Assembly: GCA_000416275.1 (NCBI GenBank)
Contig: ASZJ01000110.1
Coordinates: forward strand, 1-64,000
DNA length: 64,000 nt
Reading direction: 5' to 3'
Source: Osedax symbiont Rs1
GTDB taxonomy: Bacteria; Pseudomonadota; Gammaproteobacteria; Pseudomonadales; Balneatricaceae
Made by a program: the position numbers and the translations under genes. Under the pieces are notes generated by a model that had not been told where the DNA came from, made no database searches, and saw only the letters and a list, made by a program, of their open reading frames with translations. Below are positions 46,590 through 56,160 of this stretch, one piece after another. Position 1 is the stretch's first letter. Every line of letters starts with the position of its first letter.

Positions 46590-47027
46590 ATGAGTGATGA
46601 AACTGATAATGCAGAAGATCAAGAGTCCATGGCTGATGATTGGGCGGCCGCTATGGAAGAGCAAGGTGGCGATTCGGCAGGGATAGATGTAGACATAGAC
46701 GACATCAATGCACAGGCGCAGCCGGTGGAGCTGGACGAATTAAATGATGAGGCAATTCCACTCGGTGATCCTAAATTAGATTTGATTCTCGATATACCGG
46801 TGACCATTTCGATGGAAGTGGGTAGCACTGAAATTGCGATCCGCAACTTGTTACAGTTAAGTCAAGGTTCGGTTGTCGAGCTAGATCGGGTTGCTGGTGA
46901 ACCACTGGATGTGAAAGTCAATGGTACTTTGATCGCGCACGGGGAAGTAGTGGTAGTTAATGATAAATACGGGATTAGATTGACGGATGTGATTAGTCCC
47001 CAAGAAAGAATTAAGCGTATACGTTAA
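46590..47027 (+). CDS. fliN: Flagellar motor switch protein FliN
   Basis: The 145-residue C-ring protein has an acidic N-terminus and a SpoA domain (LDLILDIPVTISMEVGSTE, VVELDRVAGEPLDVKVNGTL, RLTDVISPQERI). Its TAA stop shares one base with the ATG of fliO. Confidence 0.96.
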   Translation: MSDETDNAEDQESMADDWAAAMEEQGGDSAGIDVDIDDINAQAQPVELDELNDEAIPLGDPKLDLILDIPVTISMEVGSTEIAIRNLLQLSQGSVVELDRVAGEPLDVKVNGTLIAHGEVVVVNDKYGIRLTDVISPQERIKRIR

Positions 47028-47581
47028 TGTATAAACACTTTTACCGGTCTCCATTAACCACTAAAATTCCACTTTTGATTGGCCTATTTATCGCTATGTT
47101 TTACGCTGGATCTGCGCCGACAGCTGAAGTGAAAGTGGCTGACAGTCTCAAAGTTGAGCTGCTTTCTCCCACCCCGATAGGCAGTTCAGTGTGGCAAATG
47201 GCGCTGGGTTTAGTGGCGGTCTTAGTGGTAATTTTTTTGCTGGCCTGGCTAATGCGTCGTGTCACAGGTCTGCAAAATGCTCGCGGCCATATTAAAATAA
47301 TCAGTGCGATCAATGTCGGTACTCGTGAGAGAGCGGTTTTAATCGAAGTTGCTGGTGAACAGCTGTTGTTGGGAGTGGCAGCGGGGCGAGTTAACCTATT
47401 GCATAAGATAAGTACGCCTATTCCAACGGCTAAAACCGCTGCTGTCAGTCCGGATAAAACTAAGCTAGATTTTTCTAGTAGTTTACAAAATGCCGTGGAA
47501 AAGTTAAAGCAAGCTTCTATTAATAGCACTAATAGCACCGAAAATAGCACTGATCTAAGCGCTAATAAAACCAACAACTAA
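47027..47581 (+). CDS. fliO: Flagellar biosynthesis protein FliO
   Basis: FliO helps assemble the FliP ring of the export gate. The 184-residue product has a signal-like first hydrophobic segment ([15 protein letters not shown]), a membrane helix ([19 protein letters not shown]) and the domain [20 protein letters not shown]. The tail is rich in N/S/T. It overlaps both neighbours by one base. Confidence 0.9.
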   Translation: MYKHFYRSPLTTKIPLLIGLFIAMFYAGSAPTAEVKVADSLKVELLSPTPIGSSVWQMALGLVAVLVVIFLLAWLMRRVTGLQNARGHIKIISAINVGTRERAVLIEVAGEQLLLGVAAGRVNLLHKISTPIPTAKTAAVSPDKTKLDFSSSLQNAVEKLKQASINSTNSTENSTDLSANKTNN

Positions 47582-48351
47582 TGATTTGTATAGATAGGAT
47601 TACGCCTTTAATGAGTAAGCTTTTGACAATTAGTTTGGCGCTGTTCTTTCCACAAATACTATTTGCTGCTGATGTCGGCATCCCGGCTGTAAATTTGTCT
47701 ATTGCTGAAGATGGCACGCAAAACTATTCGGTCACTATCCAAATTTTAGCATTAATGACGATGCTGACTTTCCTGCCGGCAATGGTCATGATGATGACCT
47801 CTTTTACCCGGATTATTGTGGTATTTGCAATCCTTAGGCAGGCGATGGGTTTGCAATCCACACCTTCTAACCAAGTGATGGTTGGCTTGGCGCTGTTCCT
47901 TTCCTTTTTTATTATGAGCCCTGTGTTGGATAAGGTAAATGCGCTGGCGGTGCAACCTTACCTCGACGAACAACTGGCACCGCTGGAAGCTGTTAGAGCT
48001 GCTGAACAACCATTTCGGGAGTTTATGTTGGCGCAGACCCGAGAGTCAGATTTGAATCTATTCTTAAAAATTGCCGATATCCCCGACGTGGATTCAGCCG
48101 CTGATGTGCCATTTACTGTACTAGTACCAGCTTTCGTTACCAGCGAATTAAAAACGGCATTCCAAATTGGTTTCATGTTATTTATTCCGTTTTTAGTGAT
48201 AGACTTAGTGGTCGCCAGTGTATTAATGGCGATGGGGATGATGATGCTCTCCCCAGTTATCATCTCACTTCCTTTTAAAATAATGCTGTTTGTATTGGTC
48301 GATGGGTGGGCGATGATCATCGGCACACTCGCAGCCAGTTTTAAAGTATAA
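47581..48351 (+). CDS. fliP: Flagellar export gate protein FliP
   Basis: FliP, 256 residues, is a core subunit of the export gate. A cleavable signal ([16 protein letters not shown]) is followed by the FliP signature region ([20 protein letters not shown]) and [21 protein letters not shown] start at Met11 (47611) is also possible. Confidence 0.96.
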   Translation: MICIDRITPLMSKLLTISLALFFPQILFAADVGIPAVNLSIAEDGTQNYSVTIQILALMTMLTFLPAMVMMMTSFTRIIVVFAILRQAMGLQSTPSNQVMVGLALFLSFFIMSPVLDKVNALAVQPYLDEQLAPLEAVRAAEQPFREFMLAQTRESDLNLFLKIADIPDVDSAADVPFTVLVPAFVTSELKTAFQIGFMLFIPFLVIDLVVASVLMAMGMMMLSPVIISLPFKIMLFVLVDGWAMIIGTLAASFKV

Positions 48352-48363
48352 GGCGGCTCCTCT

Positions 48364-48636
48364 ATGACACCTCAGTATGTATTAGATCTTTTTGGCGAAG
48401 CCTTTTGGACGGTGGTAATGTTGGTCAGTATGATTGTATTGCCCAGCTTGCTAATGGGATTAGTGATCGCCACTTTTCAGGCTGCAACCCAAATAAACGA
48501 GCAGACGCTGAGCTTTTTGCCGCGCTTACTAGTGATTATCTTCGTCATAATGATCATGGGACCGTGGATGGTAACTAAGTTGACAGATGTCTTTAAATTG
48601 ATTTTTAGCGCTATCCCCATAGTCATAGGCCTGTAA
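48364..48636 (+). CDS. fliQ: Flagellar export gate protein FliQ
   Basis: The 90-residue protein has two membrane helices and the conserved GLVIATFQAATQINEQTLSF motif. It fits between fliP and fliR as in nearly all flagellar operons. Confidence 0.96.
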   Translation: MTPQYVLDLFGEAFWTVVMLVSMIVLPSLLMGLVIATFQAATQINEQTLSFLPRLLVIIFVIMIMGPWMVTKLTDVFKLIFSAIPIVIGL

Positions 48637-48639
48637 GTA

Positions 48640-49416
48640 ATGTTAGATCTCAGCTTTCTGCAAATAGAGCAGATGGTAGGAGATTTTCTATTGCCTTTCT
48701 TTCGGATCGCCGCCTTTATGATGTCGATGCCACTTATTAGTACTCAGTATGTACCAAAGACCATTAGATTGAGCTTAGCGATTGTTTTTAGTATGGCTAT
48801 TGTCCCCACTTTACCGGCACTGCCGCTGATTGACGGTTTGTCATTAACCACCTACTTGCTGGTTATTGAACAAATGTTGGTGGGCGTTGCGCTTGGATTT
48901 TCTCTGCATGTGATGTTTCAAATATTTGCCATTGGTGGACAAATGATTGCCAATCAGATGGGATTGGGTTTCGCATCGGTGAACGATCCGGCTAACGGCG
49001 TGTCAATTGTTGTGGTCGGACAATATTATATGATGTTGTCAATGATGCTGTTTATTACCATGAATGGGCATTTAATTATGTTCCAAACCTTAGCGCAGAG
49101 TTTTAGTGTATTGCCGGTGGGTGTTTCAGCTTTAACTCATATCGATTTTATGTTGATAGCGAAGTCGGGTACTTGGATGTTTCAATCTGCGGTAGTGATG
49201 GCTTTACCGGCAGTTACTGCACTTTTGATCGTCAATGTCTCTTTTGGAGTGATGAGTAAAGCGGCGCCGCAATTAAATATAATTGCGGTAGGATTCCCCT
49301 TTACCATGACTTTGGGTATATTTATTACCTGGATGACTTTTTCCGGATTTTTAAATCAATTCGAACGTTTTAGCGCTTATGCTCTCGCCTTTGCAGGCCG
49401 AGTAATTATCCCATAA
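48640..49416 (+). CDS. fliR: Flagellar export gate protein FliR
   Basis: FliR, 258 residues, closes the FliPQR gate. Six or so membrane helices are visible, with MPLISTQYVPKTIRLSLAI, GEMIANQMG-type sequence (IGGQMIANQMGLGFASV) and a C-terminal FPFTMTLGIFITW. It begins 3 nt after fliQ. Confidence 0.96.
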   Translation: MLDLSFLQIEQMVGDFLLPFFRIAAFMMSMPLISTQYVPKTIRLSLAIVFSMAIVPTLPALPLIDGLSLTTYLLVIEQMLVGVALGFSLHVMFQIFAIGGQMIANQMGLGFASVNDPANGVSIVVVGQYYMMLSMMLFITMNGHLIMFQTLAQSFSVLPVGVSALTHIDFMLIAKSGTWMFQSAVVMALPAVTALLIVNVSFGVMSKAAPQLNIIAVGFPFTMTLGIFITWMTFSGFLNQFERFSAYALAFAGRVIIP

Positions 49417-49426
49417 TGAGGCACTA

Positions 49427-50566
49427 ATGGCAGAAGATAGCGGTCAGGAGAAAACCGAAGACCCCACCCCCAAACGTATCAAAGAAGCGCGTGAAAAAGG
49501 CGATGTTCCCCGCTCGAAAGACCTTAATACGACTATATTATTGTTGGTAGCGTCATCGGCGGTGTTAGTTTTCGGTGCAGAGGCCATCACTGATTTGGGA
49601 AATATGATGCTCGATAACTTCACCTTGAGTCGCGAGGAGATTTTTGATACTAAATACATGCTAATTAATTTTGCCTCATCCACCCTAGACTCAGTGTGGG
49701 CGGTGATTAGCTTTATGGCGGTGGTATTAGTGGCGGCTCTGGTCGGGCCTATTAGCTTAGGAGGGTGGAACTTTAGCGGTAAAGCGCTCGCGCCTAAAGG
49801 GAGTAGAATGGACCCGCTAGCGGGCCTCGCCAGAATGTTCTCTCTAAAGTCGCTAGTCGAACTGGCAAAAGCGATCGGCAAGTTCTGCATAGTCACGGCA
49901 CTGGCACTGTATTTTCTGAATACTGTGCAGCGGGATCTGTATGATTTAGGTAAAATGGATATTTTTCTGGCGATGTCAGAATCGATTCAGCTAATTGGCT
50001 GGGCTTTTTTAATTATTAGTTTGAGCCTAATCATCATCTCCTTAGTCGATGTGCCTTATGTGTTGCACGAGTCAGCCGAAAAGCTAAAAATGACTTTGCA
50101 AGAAGTGAAAGATGAGATGAAAAACACTGAGGGTAAGCCGGAAGTGAAAGGCCGGATTCGACAGATGCAGCGAGAGATATCTCAGCGGCAAATGATGAAA
50201 GATGTCCCACAGGCAGATGTTGTTATCACCAACCCCACTCACTACTCAGTCGCGCTAAAATACGAAGACAACCATCGAAATGCCCCGATCATCGTGGCTA
50301 AAGGTTCAGACTTTATGGCCTTAAAAATCAGAGAAGTAGCTAAAGAGCACGATATCCCGATCTTAGAGTCACCGCCATTGGCCAGAGCACTATATTATAG
50401 TGCGGAAATAGGTGATGAAGTACCCACTGGCCTGTTTAAAGCGGTCGCACAAGTACTGGCCTATGTCTTTCAGTTAAAGCGCTTTAAGCAGCGCACTTCA
50501 CCCAAGCCAGTCGAACCCAATCAACGAGACATTGAGATACCGAATGAATACCGGCGCGATGATTAA
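49427..50566 (+). CDS. flhB: Flagellar export switch protein FlhB
   Basis: FlhB sets export substrate specificity. The 379-residue protein starts with the family pattern QEKTEDPTPKRIKEAREKG, has four membrane helices, and a cytoplasmic domain with the self-cleavage motif NPTH (near residue 269, in VVITNPTHYSVALKY). It ends the flagellar locus; the yjbR-like gene is convergent 3 nt later. Confidence 0.97.
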   Translation: MAEDSGQEKTEDPTPKRIKEAREKGDVPRSKDLNTTILLLVASSAVLVFGAEAITDLGNMMLDNFTLSREEIFDTKYMLINFASSTLDSVWAVISFMAVVLVAALVGPISLGGWNFSGKALAPKGSRMDPLAGLARMFSLKSLVELAKAIGKFCIVTALALYFLNTVQRDLYDLGKMDIFLAMSESIQLIGWAFLIISLSLIIISLVDVPYVLHESAEKLKMTLQEVKDEMKNTEGKPEVKGRIRQMQREISQRQMMKDVPQADVVITNPTHYSVALKYEDNHRNAPIIVAKGSDFMALKIREVAKEHDIPILESPPLARALYYSAEIGDEVPTGLFKAVAQVLAYVFQLKRFKQRTSPKPVEPNQRDIEIPNEYRRDD

Positions 50567-50569
50567 ATA

Positions 50570-50989
50570 TTAGTGGGTAGGTTCGTACTGAGCATATAAT
50601 TGTTCTGCAGAATAATGTAGTTCCAAAGATGCTCTTTTTTTCTTGGTCATCCCCTTCACCACCAGCGCATAGGATCGATCAACCATTCTTTGAATTTCGC
50701 CAATTGGCAAGCTGCCATCAAAAATTATAGTATTCCAATGCCGTTTGTTCATGTGGTAACCGGGTTTGACGGCGCTAAAAATATCTCTGAGCATTAAGGC
50801 TTCCTCCGGGTCACACTTCAAATTCATGTTAGTGGTTTTAGCGGTGACTCCCGGCTCTGTCCTTAAACCTAAAGTGGCGAACATTCTATCTTTTACTTTA
50901 AATACTGCTACATCAGGGCCAAAGGGAAAGTCTTCCCAAGCTTCTGGGCGCGATAACAGGTAGTTGCGGGCGGTTTCATAGTCCATCAT
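50570..50989 (-). CDS. MmcQ/YjbR family protein
   Basis: The 139-residue product has the family pattern: an N-terminal helix (YETARNYLLSRPEAWEDFPF), VFKVKDRMFATLG, LKCDPEEALMLRD and GYHMNKRHWNTIIF, consistent with the CyaY-like fold. Biochemical function is not established; DNA binding has been suggested for the family. Two adjacent ATG codons (50989 and 50986) are possible starts. Confidence 0.88.
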   Translation of the reverse strand: MMDYETARNYLLSRPEAWEDFPFGPDVAVFKVKDRMFATLGLRTEPGVTAKTTNMNLKCDPEEALMLRDIFSAVKPGYHMNKRHWNTIIFDGSLPIGEIQRMVDRSYALVVKGMTKKKRASLELHYSAEQLYAQYEPTH

Positions 50990-51013
50990 TTGCCTCGTAT
51001 ATGTAGGGAGTAG

Positions 51014-51904
51014 TTAACTTAAGCCCTTTGATCGATAACATTCTGGATCGCCAACATGGCCAGTAAAATGTCCGTACAGCTTGGCTATCTTGTTCATACG
51101 CTGCTCAACTTGGGGGCCTAACTCAATGAATACTCCATTGACTAATAGATTCGCCAGGCTAGCCATCTGTGCAGTAGACTCCCAAAATAAATTAAAGGAG
51201 GTCGGCACCACAAAGATTTCATCAGTTACATCATGCCCCCAATCACAGTAGGGGTCGGTGACTAAAGTGACAGCGATGTTTTTTGCTTTAGCTGCAATTG
51301 CCAGCTGTTTGGCACTGCGCGAATAGCGGCGTGCTTCAAAAATAATCAGTGCGGCATCGTTGTCATCACTGGCTAGTACCTCCAAAAAACTACCGCTGGC
51401 AAGATCGATCAAATGCACACCTTCGCGTAAGTACTGCAGTTGATTGACAAATATCTGTGCCATGCCGCGCTCAGTTTGAAAACCGGTCGCATAGATATTT
51501 TTTACCTGAGCTAGGCGCTTGACGACACGCTCCCACTCGGGGCTGTGCGCCATTTCGTAAACGGCTATTAAAGCCGCCATTTCTAATTCTAAGCCGCGTG
51601 TTAATTGGTCTTCACCGGCCTTAGCACGATCTTGTAAATCGCTTAAGCGCTCGCCTAGTAACCAGGGAGCATCACCGGCGTCTTTTTTTAAATTATTTTT
51701 GAAATCTTTAAAGCCCTCGTAGCCAATGGTTTTACAAAATCGTCCTACTGTCGGCTCACTGACCTCTACTTTTGCAGCTAAACTGGCAGCGGTTTCAAAA
51801 GGTAGTGAGCTAATTTCAGCTAACATATAAGTGGCGATAACCCGGTCTGCTTTTGAGGCTGACGAGAGCACTTTTGTCAGACGTTCGCGCAGTGATTTTG
51901 ACAT
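51014..51904 (-). CDS. MurR/RpiR family transcriptional regulator
   Basis: A 296-residue regulator with an N-terminal HTH_6 domain (IATYMLAEISSLPFETAASL, VSEPTVGRFCKTIGYEGF) and a C-terminal SIS sugar-phosphate-binding domain (IYATGFQTERGMAQIF, DAALIIFEARRYSRSA). Such regulators sense phosphosugars; the targets here are unknown, since the neighbours are not sugar genes. Confidence 0.88.
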   Translation of the reverse strand: MSKSLRERLTKVLSSASKADRVIATYMLAEISSLPFETAASLAAKVEVSEPTVGRFCKTIGYEGFKDFKNNLKKDAGDAPWLLGERLSDLQDRAKAGEDQLTRGLELEMAALIAVYEMAHSPEWERVVKRLAQVKNIYATGFQTERGMAQIFVNQLQYLREGVHLIDLASGSFLEVLASDDNDAALIIFEARRYSRSAKQLAIAAKAKNIAVTLVTDPYCDWGHDVTDEIFVVPTSFNLFWESTAQMASLANLLVNGVFIELGPQVEQRMNKIAKLYGHFTGHVGDPECYRSKGLS

Positions 51905-52150
51905 AAATGTTTCCTAAATTTTAAACCGAGTGTTTCATGGCAAATTATAACCTGATTGACGGTCGCGCGTCGCCTATCCTAACGATCATTAAAAAAGTCA
52001 TGACTGGCAATAATTTGAATTTATAACGCAAGTTAGCGTAAAACATTAATCGCCGGATTATTTATTGATCTTGATACAGGTCAATGTGCTGTCTGGGATT
52101 AAGCGTAAAGTAATAATTAATGATGATTTTTAAACGAGAGGGTCTATCCA

Positions 52151-52396
52151 ATGAGTTTAGTAAAACACGATTTATTACATGAGTTTCCAGAGCATCGACA
52201 AGCTATTCACGAACTAAAAATGAGTGATCGGCACTTTGCTAAATTGTTTGAGCAATACCATGAAGTTGATCATGAAGTTCATCGCATCGAACAAAGTGTA
52301 GAAACTCCCAGTGATGAATACACTGAAAGTAAAAAAAAGCAGCGTCTACACTTAAAAGATCAACTGCATACTATGATTTTAAAGCACGCTGCATAA
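52151..52396 (+). CDS. DUF465 / YdcH-like protein
   Basis: This 81-residue, highly charged helical protein carries the family pattern HEFPEHRQAIHELKMSD, FAKLFEQYHEVDHEVHRIE and LHLKDQLHTMIL. GAGAGGG lies upstream of the ATG. The function is unknown. A terminator follows. Confidence 0.88.
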   Translation: MSLVKHDLLHEFPEHRQAIHELKMSDRHFAKLFEQYHEVDHEVHRIEQSVETPSDEYTESKKKQRLHLKDQLHTMILKHAA

Positions 52397-52410
52397 AAGC
52401 CGCCGTGTAG

Positions 52411-52450
52411 AAAACTGCCAGCTTGCTTGATACTCAGGTTGGCAGTTTTT
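52411..52450 (+). terminator. Intrinsic terminator downstream of the YdcH-like gene
   Basis: AAAACTGCCA (52411-52420) pairs with TGGCAGTTTT (52440-52449), ending in a T-run. The remaining stretch to 52820 shows no gene I can support. Confidence 0.85.
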
Positions 52451-52824
52451 AGCGAGCATCCCACGGCGTATATGTTCAGCCAAGTTAGCGCTTTCTACAT
52501 AGCAAATTGCTGATGTTGCAGAGTGAGTGCTACTTTCGAGCTATATATTTAGGCGAGTCGCTGTCTCCAAAGCAGTGATACCCCCTTTAAATCTGCGTCT
52601 ATCGCCCGACCTTTGGGCTTATTTAGCTCGAATTAATATTGATGCCGTCAATCGCCGCGCAAGGCAGTGCGTAGACGTCCCACCCTCCGTACGGCAATTT
52701 CTTCTATTCATCAATCGCAGATTTTTCGGCAGTTTTAAGTGTTATAAATACCGCCGTTATTGATCCTAAAGCGATTAACCTTGACTCAAAAGACACTAAC
52801 GTAAATAATTCTCATTAAGATCTA

Positions 52825-52871
52825 TTACTATATGTAGTGTTTGTGTATGATTTAAAGTCTATATACGGTGT
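52825..52871 (+). promoter_or_regulatory. Tandem NrdR boxes upstream of nrdJ
   Basis: TTACTATATGTAGTGT (52825-52840) and AGTCTATATACGGTGT (52856-52871) both resemble the NrdR consensus ACACWATATATWGTGT. They are 31 bp apart, the three-helical-turn spacing typical of NrdR sites, and end 42 nt before the nrdJ ATG. Confidence 0.85.
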
Positions 52872-52913
52872 TATTTGTATTTATGACGAAATTAATTAAT
52901 TGAGGGCCAGTAC

Positions 52914-55070
52914 ATGGAAGCGGTGCAAAAAATAATTATTCAAAGTGCAGTGGCGCGCGATATACCATTACAAGCAGCGTCTTTCGATATTTGGGATATT
53001 AAGTATTGTTTGAAAGATAAAAATGGGCTGCGTATTGATAGAGACGTAGAGGCCAGTTTTGAGAGGATCGCCGCTGCCTTGGCTGACGTTGAAAAAAACC
53101 AAAAACTGCGAACTCACTGGTATAAAAAGTTTCTCTGGGCGCTGCGTCATGGTGCGACACCTGCCGGTAGAGTGATCTCCAATGCTGGCGCACAGAACCA
53201 TAAGCCGGCTACATCGACGATCAATTGTACGGTATCTGGTATTTTGCATGACTCAATGGATGACATCTTAAGTAAGAATCATCAGGCGGGACTGACCTTG
53301 AAAGCCGGCTGTGGTATCGGCTACGAGTTCTCGACACTCAGACCTAAAGGTGCCTATGTGACAGGTGCAGGGGCGACCACTTCTGGGCCGCTGTCGTTTA
53401 TGGATATCTTCGACAAAATGTGCTTTACCGTCTCATCTGCGGGTGGGCGACGCGGCGCGCAGATGGCGACATTTGATATTGGTCATCCCGACGTCTTAGA
53501 TTTTATTAAAGCCAAGCGTGAAGACGCTAGACTTAGGCAGTTCAACTTGTCGCTGTTAATCACCAATCTGTTTATGCAAGCGGTGCAAAATGATCAAGAT
53601 TGGCCGTTGGCTTTCCCACTAAGTATTGCGCAGCAGGCGCGCGAGCCAATAGACCTCAATGATAGCAATCTTATTATTTGGCGAGATTGGCCAATTGTCG
53701 AAGACTACGTTACCAATGAACAAGGGCTGGTGGCCTGCCAAATAAGCAAAGTGATCAAGGCAAAAAAATTGTGGAATTTGATTATGGCCTCCACCTACGA
53801 CTTTGCTGAACCTGGCTTTATTTTAATAGATGAAGTGAATGCACTGAATAATAATTGGTTTTGTGAGAATATTCGCGCAACTAACCCCTGTGGTGAACAG
53901 CCATTGCCGGCTTATGGCAGCTGTTTATTAGGCTCCATCAATCTGACTAAATTCGTCCATTATCCCTTTACTGATAAGGCTAGTTTTGACTGGGATGAAT
54001 TTAAAAAAACCGTCAGTATATTTACCCGTATGTTAGATAATGTGGTTGAAATTAATGGCTTGCCGCTAGAGGAACAGCGTCAGGAAATATTGCGTAAACG
54101 TCGTCACGGCATGGGCTATTTAGGGCTGGGCTCCGTAATTACGATGTTGAGAATGCGTTATGGAGATCGGGAATCGGTCAGCTTTACCGAGCAGGTAACT
54201 AAGCAGTTAGCACTAGCTGGGTGGCGTGCAGGGCTGGCTTTAGCAAAAGAAAAGGGCAGTGCTCCGATCATGGAGGAAGAGTTCGTGCTCAGTGCCAAAA
54301 TGATTCGCCAGCGACCGGAAATATTAGCGGATGGCTATCAGTTGGGAGATAAAATAAAAGGCCGGGTGCTACACGCTAAATACAGTCGATATATGCAAAA
54401 AATAGCGGCTGAAGATCCGCAACTGGTTGCAGATTTGGCCAAATATGGAGCGCGTTTTACCCACCATAGTTCAATTGCTCCGACCGGTACCATCGCGCTG
54501 TCACTGGGTAATAATGTCAGTAATGGTATAGAGCCGAGTTTCGCTCATCACTATGCGCGTAATATTATTCGCGAGGGGAAAAAGTCGAAGCAAAAGGTCG
54601 ACGTTTTTTCCTACGAGTTACTCGCTTACCGCGCTTGGGTAAATGCTCAGGCGATGCCTTTTAGTACAGATGCTGATGCACAGCTTCCAGAGTATTTTAT
54701 ATCGGCAGATGAGGTACAACCTAAGCAACATGTGGATATTCAAGCTGCTGCGCAACTATGGATAGACTCATCTATTTCTAAAACGGCCAATGTTGCAACT
54801 GATTATCCATTTGATGAATTTAAGGATATTTATCAGTATGCGTATCAGCAGGGATTGAAAGGTTGCACTACTTTTCGCTTTAATCCGGAGGTTTTTCAAG
54901 GGGTTTTAGTTACCGAGCAAAATTTAGCTAACACCCAATATCAGTTTACCTTAGAAGATGGCTCTGTTGTCGAGCTGCAAGGAAACCAAGAAATTGAATA
55001 CGACGGTGAAATTCACAACGCGGCGAATTTATACGACGCACTTAAAGAAGGGTATTACGGTAAATTGTGA
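52914..55070 (+). CDS. nrdJ: Adenosylcobalamin-dependent (class II) ribonucleotide reductase, catalytic part NrdJa
   Basis: This 718-residue enzyme reduces ribonucleotides with a B12 radical, so it works with or without oxygen. Motifs include the active-site Cys in TINCTVSG, GCGIGYEFSTLRPKG, the radical/redox loop ATNPCGEQPLPAYGSC and the glycyl-type loop HHSSIAPTGTIALSLG. The C-terminal Cys-rich tail found in one-piece enzymes is missing and is encoded by the next gene, as in Pseudomonas NrdJa/NrdJb. Tandem NrdR boxes suggest repression when dNTPs are plentiful. No cobalamin riboswitch is seen. Confidence 0.95.
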   Translation: MEAVQKIIIQSAVARDIPLQAASFDIWDIKYCLKDKNGLRIDRDVEASFERIAAALADVEKNQKLRTHWYKKFLWALRHGATPAGRVISNAGAQNHKPATSTINCTVSGILHDSMDDILSKNHQAGLTLKAGCGIGYEFSTLRPKGAYVTGAGATTSGPLSFMDIFDKMCFTVSSAGGRRGAQMATFDIGHPDVLDFIKAKREDARLRQFNLSLLITNLFMQAVQNDQDWPLAFPLSIAQQAREPIDLNDSNLIIWRDWPIVEDYVTNEQGLVACQISKVIKAKKLWNLIMASTYDFAEPGFILIDEVNALNNNWFCENIRATNPCGEQPLPAYGSCLLGSINLTKFVHYPFTDKASFDWDEFKKTVSIFTRMLDNVVEINGLPLEEQRQEILRKRRHGMGYLGLGSVITMLRMRYGDRESVSFTEQVTKQLALAGWRAGLALAKEKGSAPIMEEEFVLSAKMIRQRPEILADGYQLGDKIKGRVLHAKYSRYMQKIAAEDPQLVADLAKYGARFTHHSSIAPTGTIALSLGNNVSNGIEPSFAHHYARNIIREGKKSKQKVDVFSYELLAYRAWVNAQAMPFSTDADAQLPEYFISADEVQPKQHVDIQAAAQLWIDSSISKTANVATDYPFDEFKDIYQYAYQQGLKGCTTFRFNPEVFQGVLVTEQNLANTQYQFTLEDGSVVELQGNQEIEYDGEIHNAANLYDALKEGYYGKL

Positions 55071-55124
55071 TTAGTGAAATCAGTCTGAAGCTTAGAGCGT
55101 AATTTTAAGGATAAAGGGGAAACT

Positions 55125-55874
55125 ATGTCAGTTGATGAAAAAAGCACGCTTAAATTAGATCAGAAAATAGTGGCTTTTAAAGTGCTAAATGAAGAGCGGG
55201 ATAAAGAGCAGGCACCGGCCAAAAAACCTTCAGTAAAAGTAGATCAGCCAATCCAAGCTGAACTAGCGGTCGAGGTCATGCATGAAAGATTAACTCGCCC
55301 AGATTTTTTAATGGGATCCACCTATAAAATTAAAACCCCAATCCACGAACATACCTTATTCATCACTATCAATGATGTGGTGCTCAATCAGGGCACGGAA
55401 CATGAGCAGCGTCATCCTTATGAAATCTTCATCAATTCGAAGAACATGGATCATTTCATGTGGGTAGTGGCGTTAACTCGGCTGATCTCTGCGGTCTTTC
55501 GCAAGGGGGGTGACGTCACCTTTATGGTCGAAGAGTTAAAAGAAGTATTCGATCCAAAGGGTGGCTACTTTAAAAAAGGCGGTCGATTTATGCCATCCCT
55601 AGTCGCCGAAATTGGCGAGGCACTGGAGACGCATTTAAAAATGATTGGCCTGCTAGAAGGTGAGGCACTCGATGAGCAGCAGCGCAAAGTGTTAGCGGAA
55701 AAACGTGATTTATACGAGAGCATGCAAAGTCAACAAAACCCTGAAGCGGTCAATGATGATGGGCTTAAATTCCCCAGCGGTGCGACGCTCTGCCCTAAAT
55801 GTAATACCAAAGCGGCGATTGTTATGGATGGTTGCTCTACATGTTTGAACTGCGGAGACAGTAAGTGCTCTTAG
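55125..55874 (+). CDS. nrdJb: Class II ribonucleotide reductase, C-terminal subunit NrdJb
   Basis: The 249-residue protein corresponds to the C-terminal portion of NrdJ. It has the TSCPD-like domain (IHEHTLFITINDVVLNQGTE, INSKNMDHFMWVVALTRL) and a terminal Cys cluster CPKCNTK...GCSTCLNCGDSKC that can bind zinc and supply the redox-active cysteines regenerating the NrdJa active site. It follows nrdJa after 54 nt and should be co-transcribed. Confidence 0.9.
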   Translation: MSVDEKSTLKLDQKIVAFKVLNEERDKEQAPAKKPSVKVDQPIQAELAVEVMHERLTRPDFLMGSTYKIKTPIHEHTLFITINDVVLNQGTEHEQRHPYEIFINSKNMDHFMWVVALTRLISAVFRKGGDVTFMVEELKEVFDPKGGYFKKGGRFMPSLVAEIGEALETHLKMIGLLEGEALDEQQRKVLAEKRDLYESMQSQQNPEAVNDDGLKFPSGATLCPKCNTKAAIVMDGCSTCLNCGDSKCS

Positions 55875-55877
55875 CGA

Positions 55878-55925
55878 GTCTCTGAACAAATTCCGCATTT
55901 CCCTAAGGGCATAGGTTAAATTCGC
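55878..55925. repeat. Degenerate half copy of palindromic repeat family 2
   Basis: GTCTCTGAACAAATTCCGCA resembles the left arm of the repeat at 11194; the right arm is not recognisable. Confidence 0.4.
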
Positions 55926-56020
55926 GACTGGTTTATAAAAAGCTACTTAAGGTTGATTTAAGCATCGATTAGATGAGAGCTGTTTGCATCTACTATTCAA
56001 TCCGTTTATGATACGCGCAC

Positions 56021-56108
56021 GTTAGTCGGGGGGCCTTTAGGGCTGAGATGGTATTTAATACTGGACCCGCTGAACCTGATCCAACTGATATTGGCGTAGG
56101 GAACTAAC
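56021..56108 (+). promoter_or_regulatory. TPP riboswitch (THI element)
   Basis: The conserved blocks GGGGCC-like, CTGAGATGG, ACCCGCTGAACCTGATC and GGCGTAGGGAA appear in order, closed by a P1 stem GTTAGT (56021-56026) with ACTAAC (56103-56108). It lies 53 nt before thiD, so thiamin pyrophosphate should switch the salvage operon off. Confidence 0.95.
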
Positions 56109-56160
56109 TTGATCGATAACCTTCGTCTATCAAGTGGTCCGCGCCCTTTTAGGAGCATTC

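Noticed and set aside
52527..52763. 78-residue plus-strand frame before nrdJ
   Set aside because: No family resemblance, no good ribosome site and poor codon pattern; it overlaps a non-coding promoter region.
56134..56160. Upstream GTG start for thiD
   Set aside because: No ribosome site; AGGAG fits GTG 56161.
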